Positions 35,479 to 44,659 are shown, numbered from the stretch's first letter. The stretch: DNA of 64,000 nt from Legionella anisa (GCF_001467525.1 NZ_LNXS01000053.1:15045-79044); one strand, 5' to 3'. The notes: generated by a model from the letters alone, not told the origin. Program-made: numbers and translations.

Positions 35479-36297
35479 ATGAAAAAATTATCATTTGCCG
35501 TTAAGGCAAACATGAATAAACCCCCTAGAGTTCATGTGCAATCAGCAGATAAAAAAACAACCTATGGTTCATTTCAAGCCAATAACTGTGATGAATTTGA
35601 TGCCTGGAATAAATTAAGCCCAGAAGAAACCATTGAATTAAAGCATTATATGAACAATATGTCGGCTATTGAGCATTACTTTTCTACAAAGGCTCTGTCC
35701 GAACAAAAAGATTTTAGAATCAAATTACCCAACAGTTTTATAGGTACTATAGATGAAATAAGCAAGCTATGCTCTGAGGAAGACATCAACTTAAATGTTT
35801 ATGATGCCATGATTAGTGCAGCCATTGGGCAGCTTAAAATCAAGACAGCAAGCCTTCCTGATGACAAAAAGCAGCAAGCCCTGATGCTCCTTAATCAACT
35901 CGGACTATCTGAAAATGTAAAATCGGATGTTTCCTTAAAAATACAAGCGGTATTCTCTGAATTATTGTCCATTCATAATAAATCAGAAAAACTGCACCAA
36001 AAATCCATAGTCCTTTTTAATAAAGATAAAAGTATTTCTCCGAAAACCATTGAAGAAATCGCAAAAGGTGATTTATCAACCTCCAAATGGTTAGTATCTT
36101 GTGCCATAGAGATTTTACTGGAAGAAAAACCAGATATTGTGCAAAAAATATTATCTGATAACGATATCTTGTTTTTGTGGGCGACTCCTTCACTAAAAAA
36201 TAATAGGCCAATCAAGGAATTACTCGATAAATTAGGGTCTTTGAATAACTCCGAAATGTTAAGCAGCAAACTAAATTCCATGACAGACTTTAGTTAA
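35479..36297 (+). CDS. hypothetical protein of the mobile element
   Basis: The 272-residue protein begins after TGAGGTG. It is soluble and mainly helical, with a helix-rich middle (SVDEISKLCSEEDINLN-like region around 95-110, then KKQQALMLLNQLGLSENVKS) and no cofactor motif. I do not recognise the family. Start of MKKLSFAVKANMNKPP suggests a basic disordered N-terminus. It lies between the leading-region pair and a toxin-antitoxin pair. Confidence 0.5.
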   Translation: MKKLSFAVKANMNKPPRVHVQSADKKTTYGSFQANNCDEFDAWNKLSPEETIELKHYMNNMSAIEHYFSTKALSEQKDFRIKLPNSFIGTIDEISKLCSEEDINLNVYDAMISAAIGQLKIKTASLPDDKKQQALMLLNQLGLSENVKSDVSLKIQAVFSELLSIHNKSEKLHQKSIVLFNKDKSISPKTIEEIAKGDLSTSKWLVSCAIEILLEEKPDIVQKILSDNDILFLWATPSLKNNRPIKELLDKLGSLNNSEMLSSKLNSMTDFS

Positions 36298-36335
36298 AGA
36301 CTTTCCAAAATATCACATTTATGCTATAAATTACT

Positions 36336-36689
36336 ATGAGAATAAAATTTTACCAAAAACAATCAGGCAAAAACCCTGTGGCGGAATTCCTAAATGATTT
36401 GCCATCCGATGAAATCGCGCGACTTGCCGGTTGTTTAAAGAATGTTGAAGAGCTTGGTTTTGATAGCCCAAGGGTACAATTCAGGCAAATAAAAGGCTCG
36501 CTTTGGGAAATTAAGATTAAAACATCACGCAGTGGTTATCGTTTTTTTTATGTGTGTATTCAAAAGGAAATCATTGTTCTTTTACATGCTTACAAAAAGC
36601 AGTCACAAAAAGCGCCAAAGCAAGAAATTGAACTGGCTGAAAAACGAATGATGGAGGTATACGACCATGAAAGCACTTACCTTAAATGA
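36336..36689 (+). CDS. higB: HigB-like toxin (Gp49/RelE superfamily)
   Basis: The 117-residue protein has the Gp49/HigB pattern: FYQKQSGKNPVAEFLNDLP, FRQIKGSLWEIKI and YRFFYVCIQKEIIVLLHAYKKQSQKAPKQEI-type C-terminal segments. Members are ribosome-dependent mRNA interferases. The toxin gene comes first and the antitoxin second, the typical hig order. It overlaps the antitoxin by 23 bases. No strong ribosome site is visible. Confidence 0.85.
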   Translation: MRIKFYQKQSGKNPVAEFLNDLPSDEIARLAGCLKNVEELGFDSPRVQFRQIKGSLWEIKIKTSRSGYRFFYVCIQKEIIVLLHAYKKQSQKAPKQEIELAEKRMMEVYDHESTYLK

Positions 36690-36957
36690 GTTTATTGACG
36701 ACAAAATCAATAAGGACGAAGAATTTGCCAAGCACTATGAGCGTGAGCAAATCATTAATAACATTGCCGTCATGATTGTGAATGCCCGTAAAAAGCGGCA
36801 TATGACTCAATCCGAGTTGGCCAATAAAATTGGAACCAAGCAATCGGTTATTTCTCGTCTTGAAAGCGGCAATAGCTCCTTTATTCCCTCATTAGAAACG
36901 TTGGTAAAGGTCGCTGATGCGCTCAACATGCACTTAAAATTGCAATTACAAGCCTAA
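36667..36957 (+). CDS. higA: HigA-like antitoxin (XRE helix-turn-helix)
   Basis: The 96-residue protein has an XRE-type helix-turn-helix in its C-terminal two thirds: ARKKRHMTQSELANKIG, KQSVISRLESG, SLETLVKVADAL. It would neutralise the HigB-like toxin and repress the operon. The N-terminal helix (LNEFIDDKINKDEEFAKHYE) probably wraps the toxin. A GGAGG site within the toxin gene precedes its start. Confidence 0.9.
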   Translation: MKALTLNEFIDDKINKDEEFAKHYEREQIINNIAVMIVNARKKRHMTQSELANKIGTKQSVISRLESGNSSFIPSLETLVKVADALNMHLKLQLQA

Positions 36958-37005
36958 TAAACATTTGGCCAACATCAAATAACAGTACTTTTTAAAGGAT
37001 ATAAA

Positions 37006-39504
37006 ATGGCATTAGATTTTTCCAAACTGAGTACAGGACAAACTGTTGATACAGTCTTAAAGCCAAGAGAAATTTTTAGCGCCTTACCAAATAAAAAACC
37101 AAACAAATTCCATTACCCCCGCGATGTGCAATCTCAAGTATGGAGCAAATGGTTTGACCGCAAAGAAGAACGCAACCTGGTTATAAAAATGAATACTGGT
37201 GGCGGTAAAACAGTGGTTGGCCTTTTAATTTTAAAAAGTTGCTTGAATGAGAAGAAAGGGCCTGTAGTTTATATAGTTCCAGATAATTTTTTAGTAGAAC
37301 AAGTGTTATCCGAAGCCAAAGATCTTGGATTAAATGCCGTTGATAACCCTGAAAATGAGAGTTTTTTAAAAGGAAAAGCAATTCTAGTAACTAATATATA
37401 TAAATTAATTAACGGGAAATCAGTATTTGGTGTTGGCGATGAGGGAGCAAAAATACCCATTAAGACACTCCTTATTGATGATGCTCATGCGTGCGTAAAC
37501 ACAGTCGAAGAACAATTCACTTTGAACGTGTCATCATCTAACCCAGCATATAAAAAATTATTTAGTCTTTTTGAAGAAGCAATGAAAAGGCAGTCGGAAG
37601 CAAAATATTTGGAGATTGAAGCGGGAGACCCCTTTGCTTACATTCTGATCCCATATTGGAACTGGCAAGAAAATCTAAGTAAGGTAATGCAGGTTTTAAT
37701 TGAAAACAAAAATCATGAAGACATAAAATTTAAATGGCCATTAATAAAAGAAAATTTAGAGCGATGCAGTTGCGTTATTAGTAAGCATTCCATTGAAATT
37801 ACTAGTAATTGTATTCCAATTGATGTGATTCCTTCTATTAGTAATGCATCAAGAAAAATATTTATGACCGCGACATTATCAGACGATAGCGTCTTAACGA
37901 CCCATTTTGGTGTTAGCTCTCAATATCTTAATAACCCTATCACTCCAGATTCAGCGGGAGATGTAGGTGATCGATTAATCCTATTACCACAAGCTCTCAA
38001 CACAAATATGTTTGATAGTGATGTTAAAGAATTATGTTTGAAATTATCCAAAGAATATAACGTGGTAGTTATTGTCCCATCTAACAAACGATTGGAGTTT
38101 TGGGAGGATGCAGCTGATCTCATTTTAAAAAAAGACACTATCCTTCAAGGAGTTGAACAACTTAAAACAACTCATATTGGCTTAACAATTTTAGTTAACA
38201 AATATGATGGGATTGATTTGCCCGAAAATGCTTGTCGATTGTTAGTTATAGATGGATTACCAGCCGCTCGAAATAATATTGATAAAATTCGCCAGAGCGA
38301 GCTTGCGGGTAGTTCGAACAAAGTAAATCAAATCGTTCATAAAGTAGAACAGGGGATGGGGAGAGGTGTTAGATCTAATGATGATTATTGCGTCATTTTT
38401 CTTATGGGAAAAGATCTTACTTCTCAGCTTTATACGGGCGAAACTTTAGAACTATTTTCACCGGCGACAAAGGCTCAACTAGAATTGTCAGAAAGGGTAG
38501 CAGATCAAATAAAAGATAAAGGAGTTGAGGAAATTAGATCCGTAATAAACTACTGTCTAAAAAGAGACCCGCAATGGGTTGAGTTAAGTAGAGGTATTAT
38601 GGCTAACCTAAATTACTCCAATAAAAATACATCTGACTCAATAAAAATCGCTTTAAGAGAAGCTTACGATTTAGATCGCTCAGGGAAACCACAAGAAGCA
38701 GCAAACAGAATTTTACATGAAATCAATAACTCAACCGATGATCTTTTATTAAAAGGCGTATTAAAACAATACATGTCGGAGTATATAAACAAGTACGATA
38801 AGGTGGAATCGCAAAAAACCCAACTATCCGCTATTTCTGATAATTTGAGAGTTCTTAAACCAATCGAAGGCATCAGTTATAAACCATTAAAAACCCATAC
38901 AGGATCACAAGCAATACGATGTTCTACCTATTTAAAAGACAAATTTAAAGATGGAAACAAACTTATTATCTATACAGAGGGAGTATTTTCAAAACTTATA
39001 TTTAGTGAAGGTACTGCAAATATATTTGAGGATGCTTTTAACGAGTTAGCATACCTTCTTGGCTTTATAGGCCAACGCCCCGAAAATGATTATGGAAAAG
39101 GACCAGATAATCTCTGGCTGTTGGATGATTTAAAATTTTTAGTTATTGAATGTAAAAATGGTGCAACCACCGATTTTATTTGCAAACACGATTGTAATCA
39201 GCTGAATGGTTCTGAAATTTGGTTTAATAATAATTATGGCAATGGTGCTAAATGTGTACCTATTATGATTCATTTATCTACTTGTTTTGAGTATGCGTGT
39301 CCTCCAAGTAACAATATAAAAATAATAAATAAGAGCTTATTAGAAAAGCTAGTTAATAACGCCCGTAAATTTATACGATCTATAGCCACTGAAAATAAGT
39401 TTGAAGACAGTCAAGCTGTCAAACAACATCTGGCACAATACAAGTTAGAGGCTAATGATATTATCGCCAACTATACAACTGCTTTTAAAACAAAAAAAAC
39501 CTGA
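37006..39504 (+). CDS. DEAD/DEAH-like helicase fused to a PD-(D/E)xK-type nuclease
   Basis: The 832-residue protein has superfamily 2 helicase motifs: Walker A MNTGGGKT (62-69), DDAH (158-161) as Walker B, MTATLS (about 286-291) and a motif VI-like GMGRGVRSND (about 450). About residues 560-640 are helical and may link. The C-terminal part (about 670-760) carries FEDAFNELAYLLGF, GPDNLWLL and FLVIECKNG, the E...PD...ExK spacing of a restriction-type nuclease fold. A helicase-nuclease fusion between toxin-antitoxin pairs on a mobile element suggests single-gene anti-phage or anti-plasmid defence; I do not match it to a named system. Confidence 0.7.
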   Translation: MALDFSKLSTGQTVDTVLKPREIFSALPNKKPNKFHYPRDVQSQVWSKWFDRKEERNLVIKMNTGGGKTVVGLLILKSCLNEKKGPVVYIVPDNFLVEQVLSEAKDLGLNAVDNPENESFLKGKAILVTNIYKLINGKSVFGVGDEGAKIPIKTLLIDDAHACVNTVEEQFTLNVSSSNPAYKKLFSLFEEAMKRQSEAKYLEIEAGDPFAYILIPYWNWQENLSKVMQVLIENKNHEDIKFKWPLIKENLERCSCVISKHSIEITSNCIPIDVIPSISNASRKIFMTATLSDDSVLTTHFGVSSQYLNNPITPDSAGDVGDRLILLPQALNTNMFDSDVKELCLKLSKEYNVVVIVPSNKRLEFWEDAADLILKKDTILQGVEQLKTTHIGLTILVNKYDGIDLPENACRLLVIDGLPAARNNIDKIRQSELAGSSNKVNQIVHKVEQGMGRGVRSNDDYCVIFLMGKDLTSQLYTGETLELFSPATKAQLELSERVADQIKDKGVEEIRSVINYCLKRDPQWVELSRGIMANLNYSNKNTSDSIKIALREAYDLDRSGKPQEAANRILHEINNSTDDLLLKGVLKQYMSEYINKYDKVESQKTQLSAISDNLRVLKPIEGISYKPLKTHTGSQAIRCSTYLKDKFKDGNKLIIYTEGVFSKLIFSEGTANIFEDAFNELAYLLGFIGQRPENDYGKGPDNLWLLDDLKFLVIECKNGATTDFICKHDCNQLNGSEIWFNNNYGNGAKCVPIMIHLSTCFEYACPPSNNIKIINKSLLEKLVNNARKFIRSIATENKFEDSQAVKQHLAQYKLEANDIIANYTTAFKTKKT

Positions 39505-39683
39505 GCACTACATACTAGGTAAAAAGATAAAAATCAGCATTTCGATAGAATACTTGTTGGGATTATTTTACTAACCTTTGAATTGGTTGAACAAGTATCG
39601 GCTTATCTCAAAATAAAGATCATCTCGATTAATTCGTATTCCATAGAGATCGGTATTGCGACAGAGAGTAACACCTTTAGAAC

Positions 39684-39965
39684 TCACCCAAACAAATCAC
39701 TATGTGATCCTGTTCGTGATAATCGCAGCAATTGTATGCGATCATCTTTAATGGTCTTATAAATTAATAACCAATCGGGGGTAATGTGACATTCACGATA
39801 ACCATCCCAATTTACGGAAAGACTGTGATCCTTATGCTTTGGATCCAGGGGTTCTTCCTTTTGCAATTGCTCTACAATAGAGTCTAAGAGCGTCCTTCTT
39901 TTCCCTTGCTTCGTAATCTTTTTCAAATCACGCTTAAACTGTGTCGCCAACTCTAATTCAAGCAT
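39684..39965 (-). CDS. yafQ: YafQ-family mRNA interferase toxin
   Basis: The 93-residue protein matches YafQ of the RelE superfamily: LATQFKRDLKKITKQGK, DHSLSVNWDGYRECHITPDWLLIYK and IQLLRLSRTGSHSDLFG. The conserved His in ECHI, Asp in TPDW and the C-terminal His of GSHSDLF correspond to the catalytic residues of YafQ. It overlaps the DinJ-like antitoxin by eight bases and would cut mRNA in the ribosome when freed. Confidence 0.95.
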   Translation of the reverse strand: MLELELATQFKRDLKKITKQGKRRTLLDSIVEQLQKEEPLDPKHKDHSLSVNWDGYRECHITPDWLLIYKTIKDDRIQLLRLSRTGSHSDLFG

Positions 39966-40218
39966 TATCTACAGAATCCCATACATCCTTCATTGTTTTA
40001 AATCGCTCGCCTTTTCCTGATTCCAGCTCTGCCATGGCCTCTCTTGTCTCTTTGTTCGGTATTTTTACCTCAAAAGGCAGGCCATTTTGGAGACAGACCT
40101 GGCTATAGAACAGTCGAATCGCCTCGGCTGTAGATAAGCCTACCTTATGCAAAATCGCTTCTGCCTGCATTTTAAGAGCAGGCTCAATACGAGCATTAAT
40201 TGTTGCCGCCTTATTCAT
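39958..40218 (-). CDS. dinJ: DinJ/RelB-family antitoxin
   Basis: The ATG at 40218 follows GGGAG by eight bases; an ATG at 40233 would place that site inside the gene. The 86-residue protein has an N-terminal ribbon-helix-helix (ATINARIEPALKMQAEAIL, LSTAEAIRLFYSQV) that binds DNA and a C-terminal toxin-binding tail. Upstream, 40219-40430 is AT-rich and holds both divergent promoters. Confidence 0.9.
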   Translation of the reverse strand: MNKAATINARIEPALKMQAEAILHKVGLSTAEAIRLFYSQVCLQNGLPFEVKIPNKETREAMAELESGKGERFKTMKDVWDSVDNA

Positions 40219-40430
40219 CTTAGTAACTCCCAAAATACTGATATTTTAATTGTATAACAAATGCATTACATTTTCAATTTTTCTATTTTATATGGGCTAT
40301 CAATAAAGTACACCCTTGTGATAAATTTTGCCTTGCCTTTAAATCCCTTGTTTTTCATATCAATAGAATCTGATTTTTATTTATGATAATGTACTATCAC
40401 TAATTTTAAATATTATTGATAGGAAAATTC

Positions 40431-41315
40431 ATGGCGCTTGTTGGTTATGCCCGCGTATCTACAATTGACCAAAATTTGGACATTCAACTTGATGCTTTAA
40501 AATGCGCTGGATGTAAAAAGATCTTTTCCGAGAAAAAAAGTGGTACTTCAAAAAAAAACCGAACCGCACTGGATGAATGCATGGAGTATATTCGTGAAGG
40601 CGATACCTTGGTAGTTACACGAATTGACCGCTTAACCCGCAGTATTCTGGATTTACAGACTTTACTGCATTATTTAAAAGAGAAAGAGATCCACCTAAAA
40701 GCATTGGAGCAACCTGTGGATACCTCTAATGCCTCAGGTAAATTCTTTTTGGATATGCTGGGTGTCTTTGCTGAGTTTGAAACCAACCTTCGCCGTGAGC
40801 GGCAACTGGAAGGTATTGAGCGCGCAAAACGCGAAGGCAAATACAAAGGGAGAAAACCCACAGCACGCTCAAAAACTAATGAGGTCATGGAGTTAATCAA
40901 TCAGGGATACACACGCACCGCTATTGCTAAAAAACTTAATATGGGTATTGCCAGTGTTTATCGTATTCTTAAAACCCAACGACAGGATAATCCAGAAAAA
41001 TCAATTCCAGGCAGCCAGGGAACTCAAAAAATTGCCGTGGTTGAAGTTTGGCTGCGCGTAGAAAACAACAATAAGTTTGTGCGTGGAAAAAATGAATCCA
41101 GGCGGCAAATCGAGCAATACTGCTTTTCAGCCTTTGATATGGTGAAAAAAGACAAGGATGGATGGGAATACAGTCTTAAAATTCCCTATACCAGTGATAA
41201 GGATCTGGATGAAACTATCTATGACTTAATGCATGAAGCCGAATCGATTGCCGGCTGTCGCAATGGATTTACAGAAATGAGTATCACGGAACCTGCAACC
41301 GGTAAATCTTGGTGA
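40431..41315 (+). CDS. serine recombinase (resolvase/invertase) with extra C-terminal domain
   Basis: Start at the ATG at 40431 after AGGAAA, 294 residues. Residues 1-140 are a serine recombinase catalytic domain: GYARVSTIDQNLDIQL with nucleophile Ser10, VTRIDRLTRS, and FFLDMLGVFAEFETNLRRERQLEG. Residues 150-185 (GYTRTAIAKKLNMGIASVYRIL) are the usual helix-turn-helix. Normal resolvases end there near 185-200 residues; this one has about 100 more (AVVEVWLRVENNNKFVRGK, AESIAGCRNGFTEMSI), an alpha-beta region I do not recognise. A dyad TGATA-N6-TATCA at 40384-40399 just upstream may be its own site. The WGR-like frame follows at once. Confidence 0.9.
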   Translation: MALVGYARVSTIDQNLDIQLDALKCAGCKKIFSEKKSGTSKKNRTALDECMEYIREGDTLVVTRIDRLTRSILDLQTLLHYLKEKEIHLKALEQPVDTSNASGKFFLDMLGVFAEFETNLRRERQLEGIERAKREGKYKGRKPTARSKTNEVMELINQGYTRTAIAKKLNMGIASVYRILKTQRQDNPEKSIPGSQGTQKIAVVEVWLRVENNNKFVRGKNESRRQIEQYCFSAFDMVKKDKDGWEYSLKIPYTSDKDLDETIYDLMHEAESIAGCRNGFTEMSITEPATGKSW

Positions 41316-41318
41316 TGA

Positions 41319-41768
41319 TTCCCCTGGTTCACCACCCTGCCATGGGTTCATTACCTTAATTTTAAACCCAAGGAATGTTATCATGCCGTCCGTTTTGAAA
41401 AGGCAACGCGCTATTACGTCATTCGCCTGGAACAGGATTTATTGGGTGACTGGACACTCTGCGCATCCAATGGACGTATCAAGTCCAGATTTGGGCAAAG
41501 CCATATTATTGCCTTTGCAAGTTTTTCTGATGCCTTGAAGCACTTTTGCGTCATGGTGAAAGAACGAAACCAACGCGGTTATTATCTGATCTCTTATCAA
41601 ACCCATGATGTTCTATACCAACAAATACTACCATGGGCCTGCTTTATGGAGGATCCAGCACCTATGAAAAAGAGACCTCGGAAAAAGCAAGTTCGATCAT
41701 TGCTGAATCAAAACTCAACCATTCAATCCCAATCTCAGGACTCTCAGCAAATGCTGCTTATTTTTTAA
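41319..41768 (+). pseudogene. WGR-domain-like frame without a usable start codon
   Basis: The open frame is closed by TGA at 41316-41318 and has no ATG, GTG or TTG before 41442, yet the coding pattern starts earlier: RFEKATRYYVIRLEQDLLGDWTL and FGQSHIIAFASFSDAL resemble the WGR domain (short, with ...W..W.R.G...). A ribosome site AAGGA (41370-41374) is followed by ATG at 41383 in the +1 frame, so a one-base shift near 41383-41400 would restore the gene. The TTG at 41442 would cut the domain. It is either frameshifted or uses a rare start. The recombinase stop is at its left border. Confidence 0.5.
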
Positions 41769-41876
41769 CGAGTACCACCTTCCAATTATAAAAAAAGAGA
41801 ATAATTATTTTCCACAATCAGAATAATTTGTCTTTAGATATAGGATATATTATATTATATATAGATGGAGATAATG

Positions 41877-42110
41877 ATGAATAAAGTTTTAATATCAATA
41901 CCCGATCAAATCGCTTCTAGAATGAGAGCAGCAATACCTCAGCGACAACGCAGCAAGGTGATTGCTCATCTTATTGAAAAAGAAATTGAACGACGTGAAA
42001 AAGCGCTCTATGAATGCGCTTTAGCTGTTGAAAATGATCATGGTTTACAAAATGAAATGAACGATTGGGATATAACGGTTCAAGATGGATTAACTGATGA
42101 ATCGTGGTGA
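41877..42110 (+). CDS. mazE: MazE-like antitoxin
   Basis: A 77-residue protein from the ATG at 41877, six bases after GGAG; earlier in-frame ATGs at 41865 and 41874 are worse placed. NKVLISIPDQIASRMRAAI and QRSKVIAHLIEKEIERRE look like a ribbon-helix-helix, followed by an acidic tail (NDWDITVQDGLTDESW) of the sort that fills MazF-type toxin grooves. It overlaps the toxin gene by 14 bases. Confidence 0.85.
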   Translation: MNKVLISIPDQIASRMRAAIPQRQRSKVIAHLIEKEIERREKALYECALAVENDHGLQNEMNDWDITVQDGLTDESW

Positions 42111-42417
42111 TGTATATTGGGTAAACCTCGACCCTACTACAGGCTCTGAAATCAACAAACTCAGACCTTGCGTTTTAGTTGGAGCAACACCGATTAATCA
42201 AGCAAGACGCACTGTTGTCGTCGTTCCTCTTTCAAGCTCTGCTACAGCCAGACCACCAATTACCATCACTGTTTCTTGTCTTGGCAAACAAGTTACCGCA
42301 GTTTGTGATCAAATAAGAACGATTGATAAAAGTCGTTTAAAAAAAGTGGCAGGAAACCTTTCAGATAAAGATTTAAATGCCTTGGATGATGGGTTACGAC
42401 AAGTTTTATGCCTTTGA
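42097..42417 (+). CDS. mazF: MazF/PemK-family endoribonuclease toxin
   Basis: The 106-residue protein has the family signature RGDVYWVNLDPTTGSEINK at the N-terminus, RPCVLV, VVVVPLSS and VCDQIRTIDKSRL, including the conserved Arg and Thr-Ser residues of the active site. It would cleave free mRNA at short motifs. Complete and intact. Confidence 0.95.
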   Translation: MNRGDVYWVNLDPTTGSEINKLRPCVLVGATPINQARRTVVVVPLSSSATARPPITITVSCLGKQVTAVCDQIRTIDKSRLKKVAGNLSDKDLNALDDGLRQVLCL

Positions 42418-42854
42418 TTAAAACTTAATCTACTCCAAACCTTTAATGTTACGCCGTTATTCTGTCATGAACTCATAAAATAACCTTGCACCAATACCAG
42501 AGAGACTGATAAGGATTCTAAGCAACCACTTAAAAGGAAATGACATGGGTTGCGAATGCTATCAAGCTGCTATCGGAGCAGATAGAAAGGTGCTCTGTAT
42601 GTAATAAAAGAAACATTTGAAATTCTGGGTGAAACTCATAAAGCACATCTTGAATCCAAGAAAAATTGATAGCAAGTCGGGAGAACTCATCAAGCAATCA
42701 GGCAATTTAAAAAATAGGTAATTTATCTCAACGCCACTGCAAATTAGAGTTTTCCTAGTGTAACTGTTAAGAAAATCAATCTTAATATACAGAGTAATTA
42801 AATTTTAAATAGTTTGCTCAATTATCGGCTTACTTGATTTAACTAGAACGTCTA
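42418..42854. other. gene-free spacer, decayed DNA
   Basis: No gene above 60 codons is seen. A 19-codon frame starts at 42545 (MGCECYQAAIG...) after AAAAGGAA, and a second short frame (KETFEILGETHKAHLE) runs nearby in another phase, so this may be the wreck of a small gene. There is no inverted repeat or RNA gene that I can recognise. Confidence 0.4.
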
Positions 42855-43343
42855 TCAAATAAAATCTAAATAGGAAAATCGATTGGGTTTAACATAAGCA
42901 GAAAGAACAACAAACCCTCCTTCCCCATAGCCTGGTTTACTCTCCTCTGGCGTTAATATAGTATCAACAGGAGAGAATAAAGTTTGATAAATTGCTTCTT
43001 CTTTAAAATTAATTTCATGAAGCAATTCAAAGACCTCCTGTACCGAATAAAAATGAGCGTATCGATAAAACAGATTATCTTGCTTGGTGGCCTCATATTG
43101 CTGTCCAATCATCGAATGTTTATCAATCATACCAATAATAAGCTTACCATTGGGCTTTAAAACCCGTTTTGCTTCAAGAAGTGCTACTAAAGGTAAATTC
43201 AAAAAACACAATACTGTATTGAATAAGACAAAATCAAATTGTTGTTCATACTTAGGAATCTCAATGTTAAATCGGGACAGGAGTGTTGGTAAAATATAAA
43301 CAACCAAGGTGCTAAGGTGACACTGGATGCTATTTCGAGACAC
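42855..43343 (-). pseudogene. truncated SAM-dependent methyltransferase
   Basis: Residues from about 30 onward (YEQQFDFVLFNTVLCFLN, ALLEAKRVLKPNGKLIIG, HFYSVQEVFELLHEINFK) match the C-terminal two thirds of a class I methyltransferase of the UbiE/arsenite-methylase kind. The SAM-binding glycine motif that should precede them is missing; the frame starts with a GTG and unrelated residues (SRNSIQCHLSTLVV). The gene is cut at its 5' end about where the IS91-type element begins, so the insertion probably destroyed it. The remaining product would be inactive. Confidence 0.75.
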
Positions 43344-43399
43344 ACTATGTCGGATTAAATTAAGTCAATACGCTTAAAGTTATAAAATAATTCCAAATT

Positions 43400-44659
43400 T
43401 TAGATAGATCTATCCTGGGAACGCCTATGCAACCAGCCTTTTTCTTTGTGCCAGTTTCTCGTGATTTTCATAAAAAACGCAGCGTTAGCACCAATTTTGC
43501 GATAAGCAAGTTCCATTTCGCTATGACATAGAATGCATTCCTTAGGATTAATCCCAAAGGTCTTTTGCATCAACTATGGGTATTTGAGATTGTAGGTTTT
43601 GGGCTCAGGTTCTTACCCCAATAAAGCACGAACTAATGGTAATTTCTCTCTCCGTACTCTATTTACAAGAAATCCATAATAGCGCAACATCCTGAAATGC
43701 TTTTTAGGGATATGTTGTACCAGTCTACGGATAAACTCCTCCGTAGAGCAGTGAAAATCTTCGTGTTGATTCGTCTTATGATTCAGGAAGTTAAAGGTTA
43801 CATTTTGGCCATTGTAATGCCGTAACCTGCTGTGGCCAATCGGTGGCCTACGAATATAACGCCCAAGATAATTAATTGACGCCTGTGGGTTTTTTTGTGG
43901 TTTGGCCACATGAACTATCCACGGTTTGTTGAGTCTACGATTGAGCCAAGCGCTAAAATGACCCTGTGTCGGGCATAGGGCATTTAATACTTCAGGAAGA
44001 ACAAGAACTCCTTCTCTATAGGCTTTTTTCAACATCTGTATCACACGATAACGCCACATCTCCATAATCACTTTCTTTTTGAAGTAGAACGTGACAAAAC
44101 GTGTCTCTTTATCATTTATCCCTCCTTGGGTAGTCGAGATATGCACGTGCGGATTGAACTTTAAATCTCAGCCAAAGCTATGAAGCGCTGCAAACATTCC
44201 GGGTAAGACTCCTTTATGACTCGCTAACCGCAGCAAAATAGAAGCTGCTACTGGCAGCAGCCAACCTAACAAAATCCAGTTTTCTTTGAAAAACCTCCAT
44301 AATTCCCGTGGCATCGTAAACGTAATATGCTGCCAGTCACAACTGGGTAACAGATGAATTTGTTTGCTTATCCAATTCTCGGTGGCTTTCTTCCCACACT
44401 TCGAGCAAAACCGATTATGGCAGGTAAACGCAACTTTTTTGCTATGAGTGCATTTAGGGTTGGGGCAGTCATAACAGGAAAATCCTCGCAAGGTGCTCCC
44501 GCAACTTAAAATGTTCGAGATTGTTTCCAAAACCTCATGGCGTAGCGTGTCTTTATACTTCTGGAAATAGTGATACCAGGAGTTATCTTTGAGCAACAAG
44601 TCCTTCAGGCTTCTCTTTTGTTCGCAGTCCAACTCTTTTTTACTTACAGCATAAAGCAT
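43400..44659 (-). pseudogene. IS91-family transposase with three in-frame stop codons
   Basis: A single frame of 420 codons is read through TGA at 44168-44170, TAA at 43613-43615 and TAG at 43574-43576. The N-terminal part has the zinc-finger YDCPNPKCTHSKKVAFTCH and NRFCSKCGKKATENW, then DWQHITFTMPRELW; the middle has FNPHVHIST, SINYLGRYIRRPPIG; the end has CILCHSEMEL. These are features of the IS91/IS801 Y2 transposases. Each stop would arise from an Arg or Gln codon by one C to T change on the coding strand. No active enzyme can be made. Confidence 0.85.

Noticed and set aside
42545-42604. 19-codon frame with a ribosome site
   Set aside because: Too short to support; could be a wrecked gene or a leader peptide but nothing follows it that would need one.
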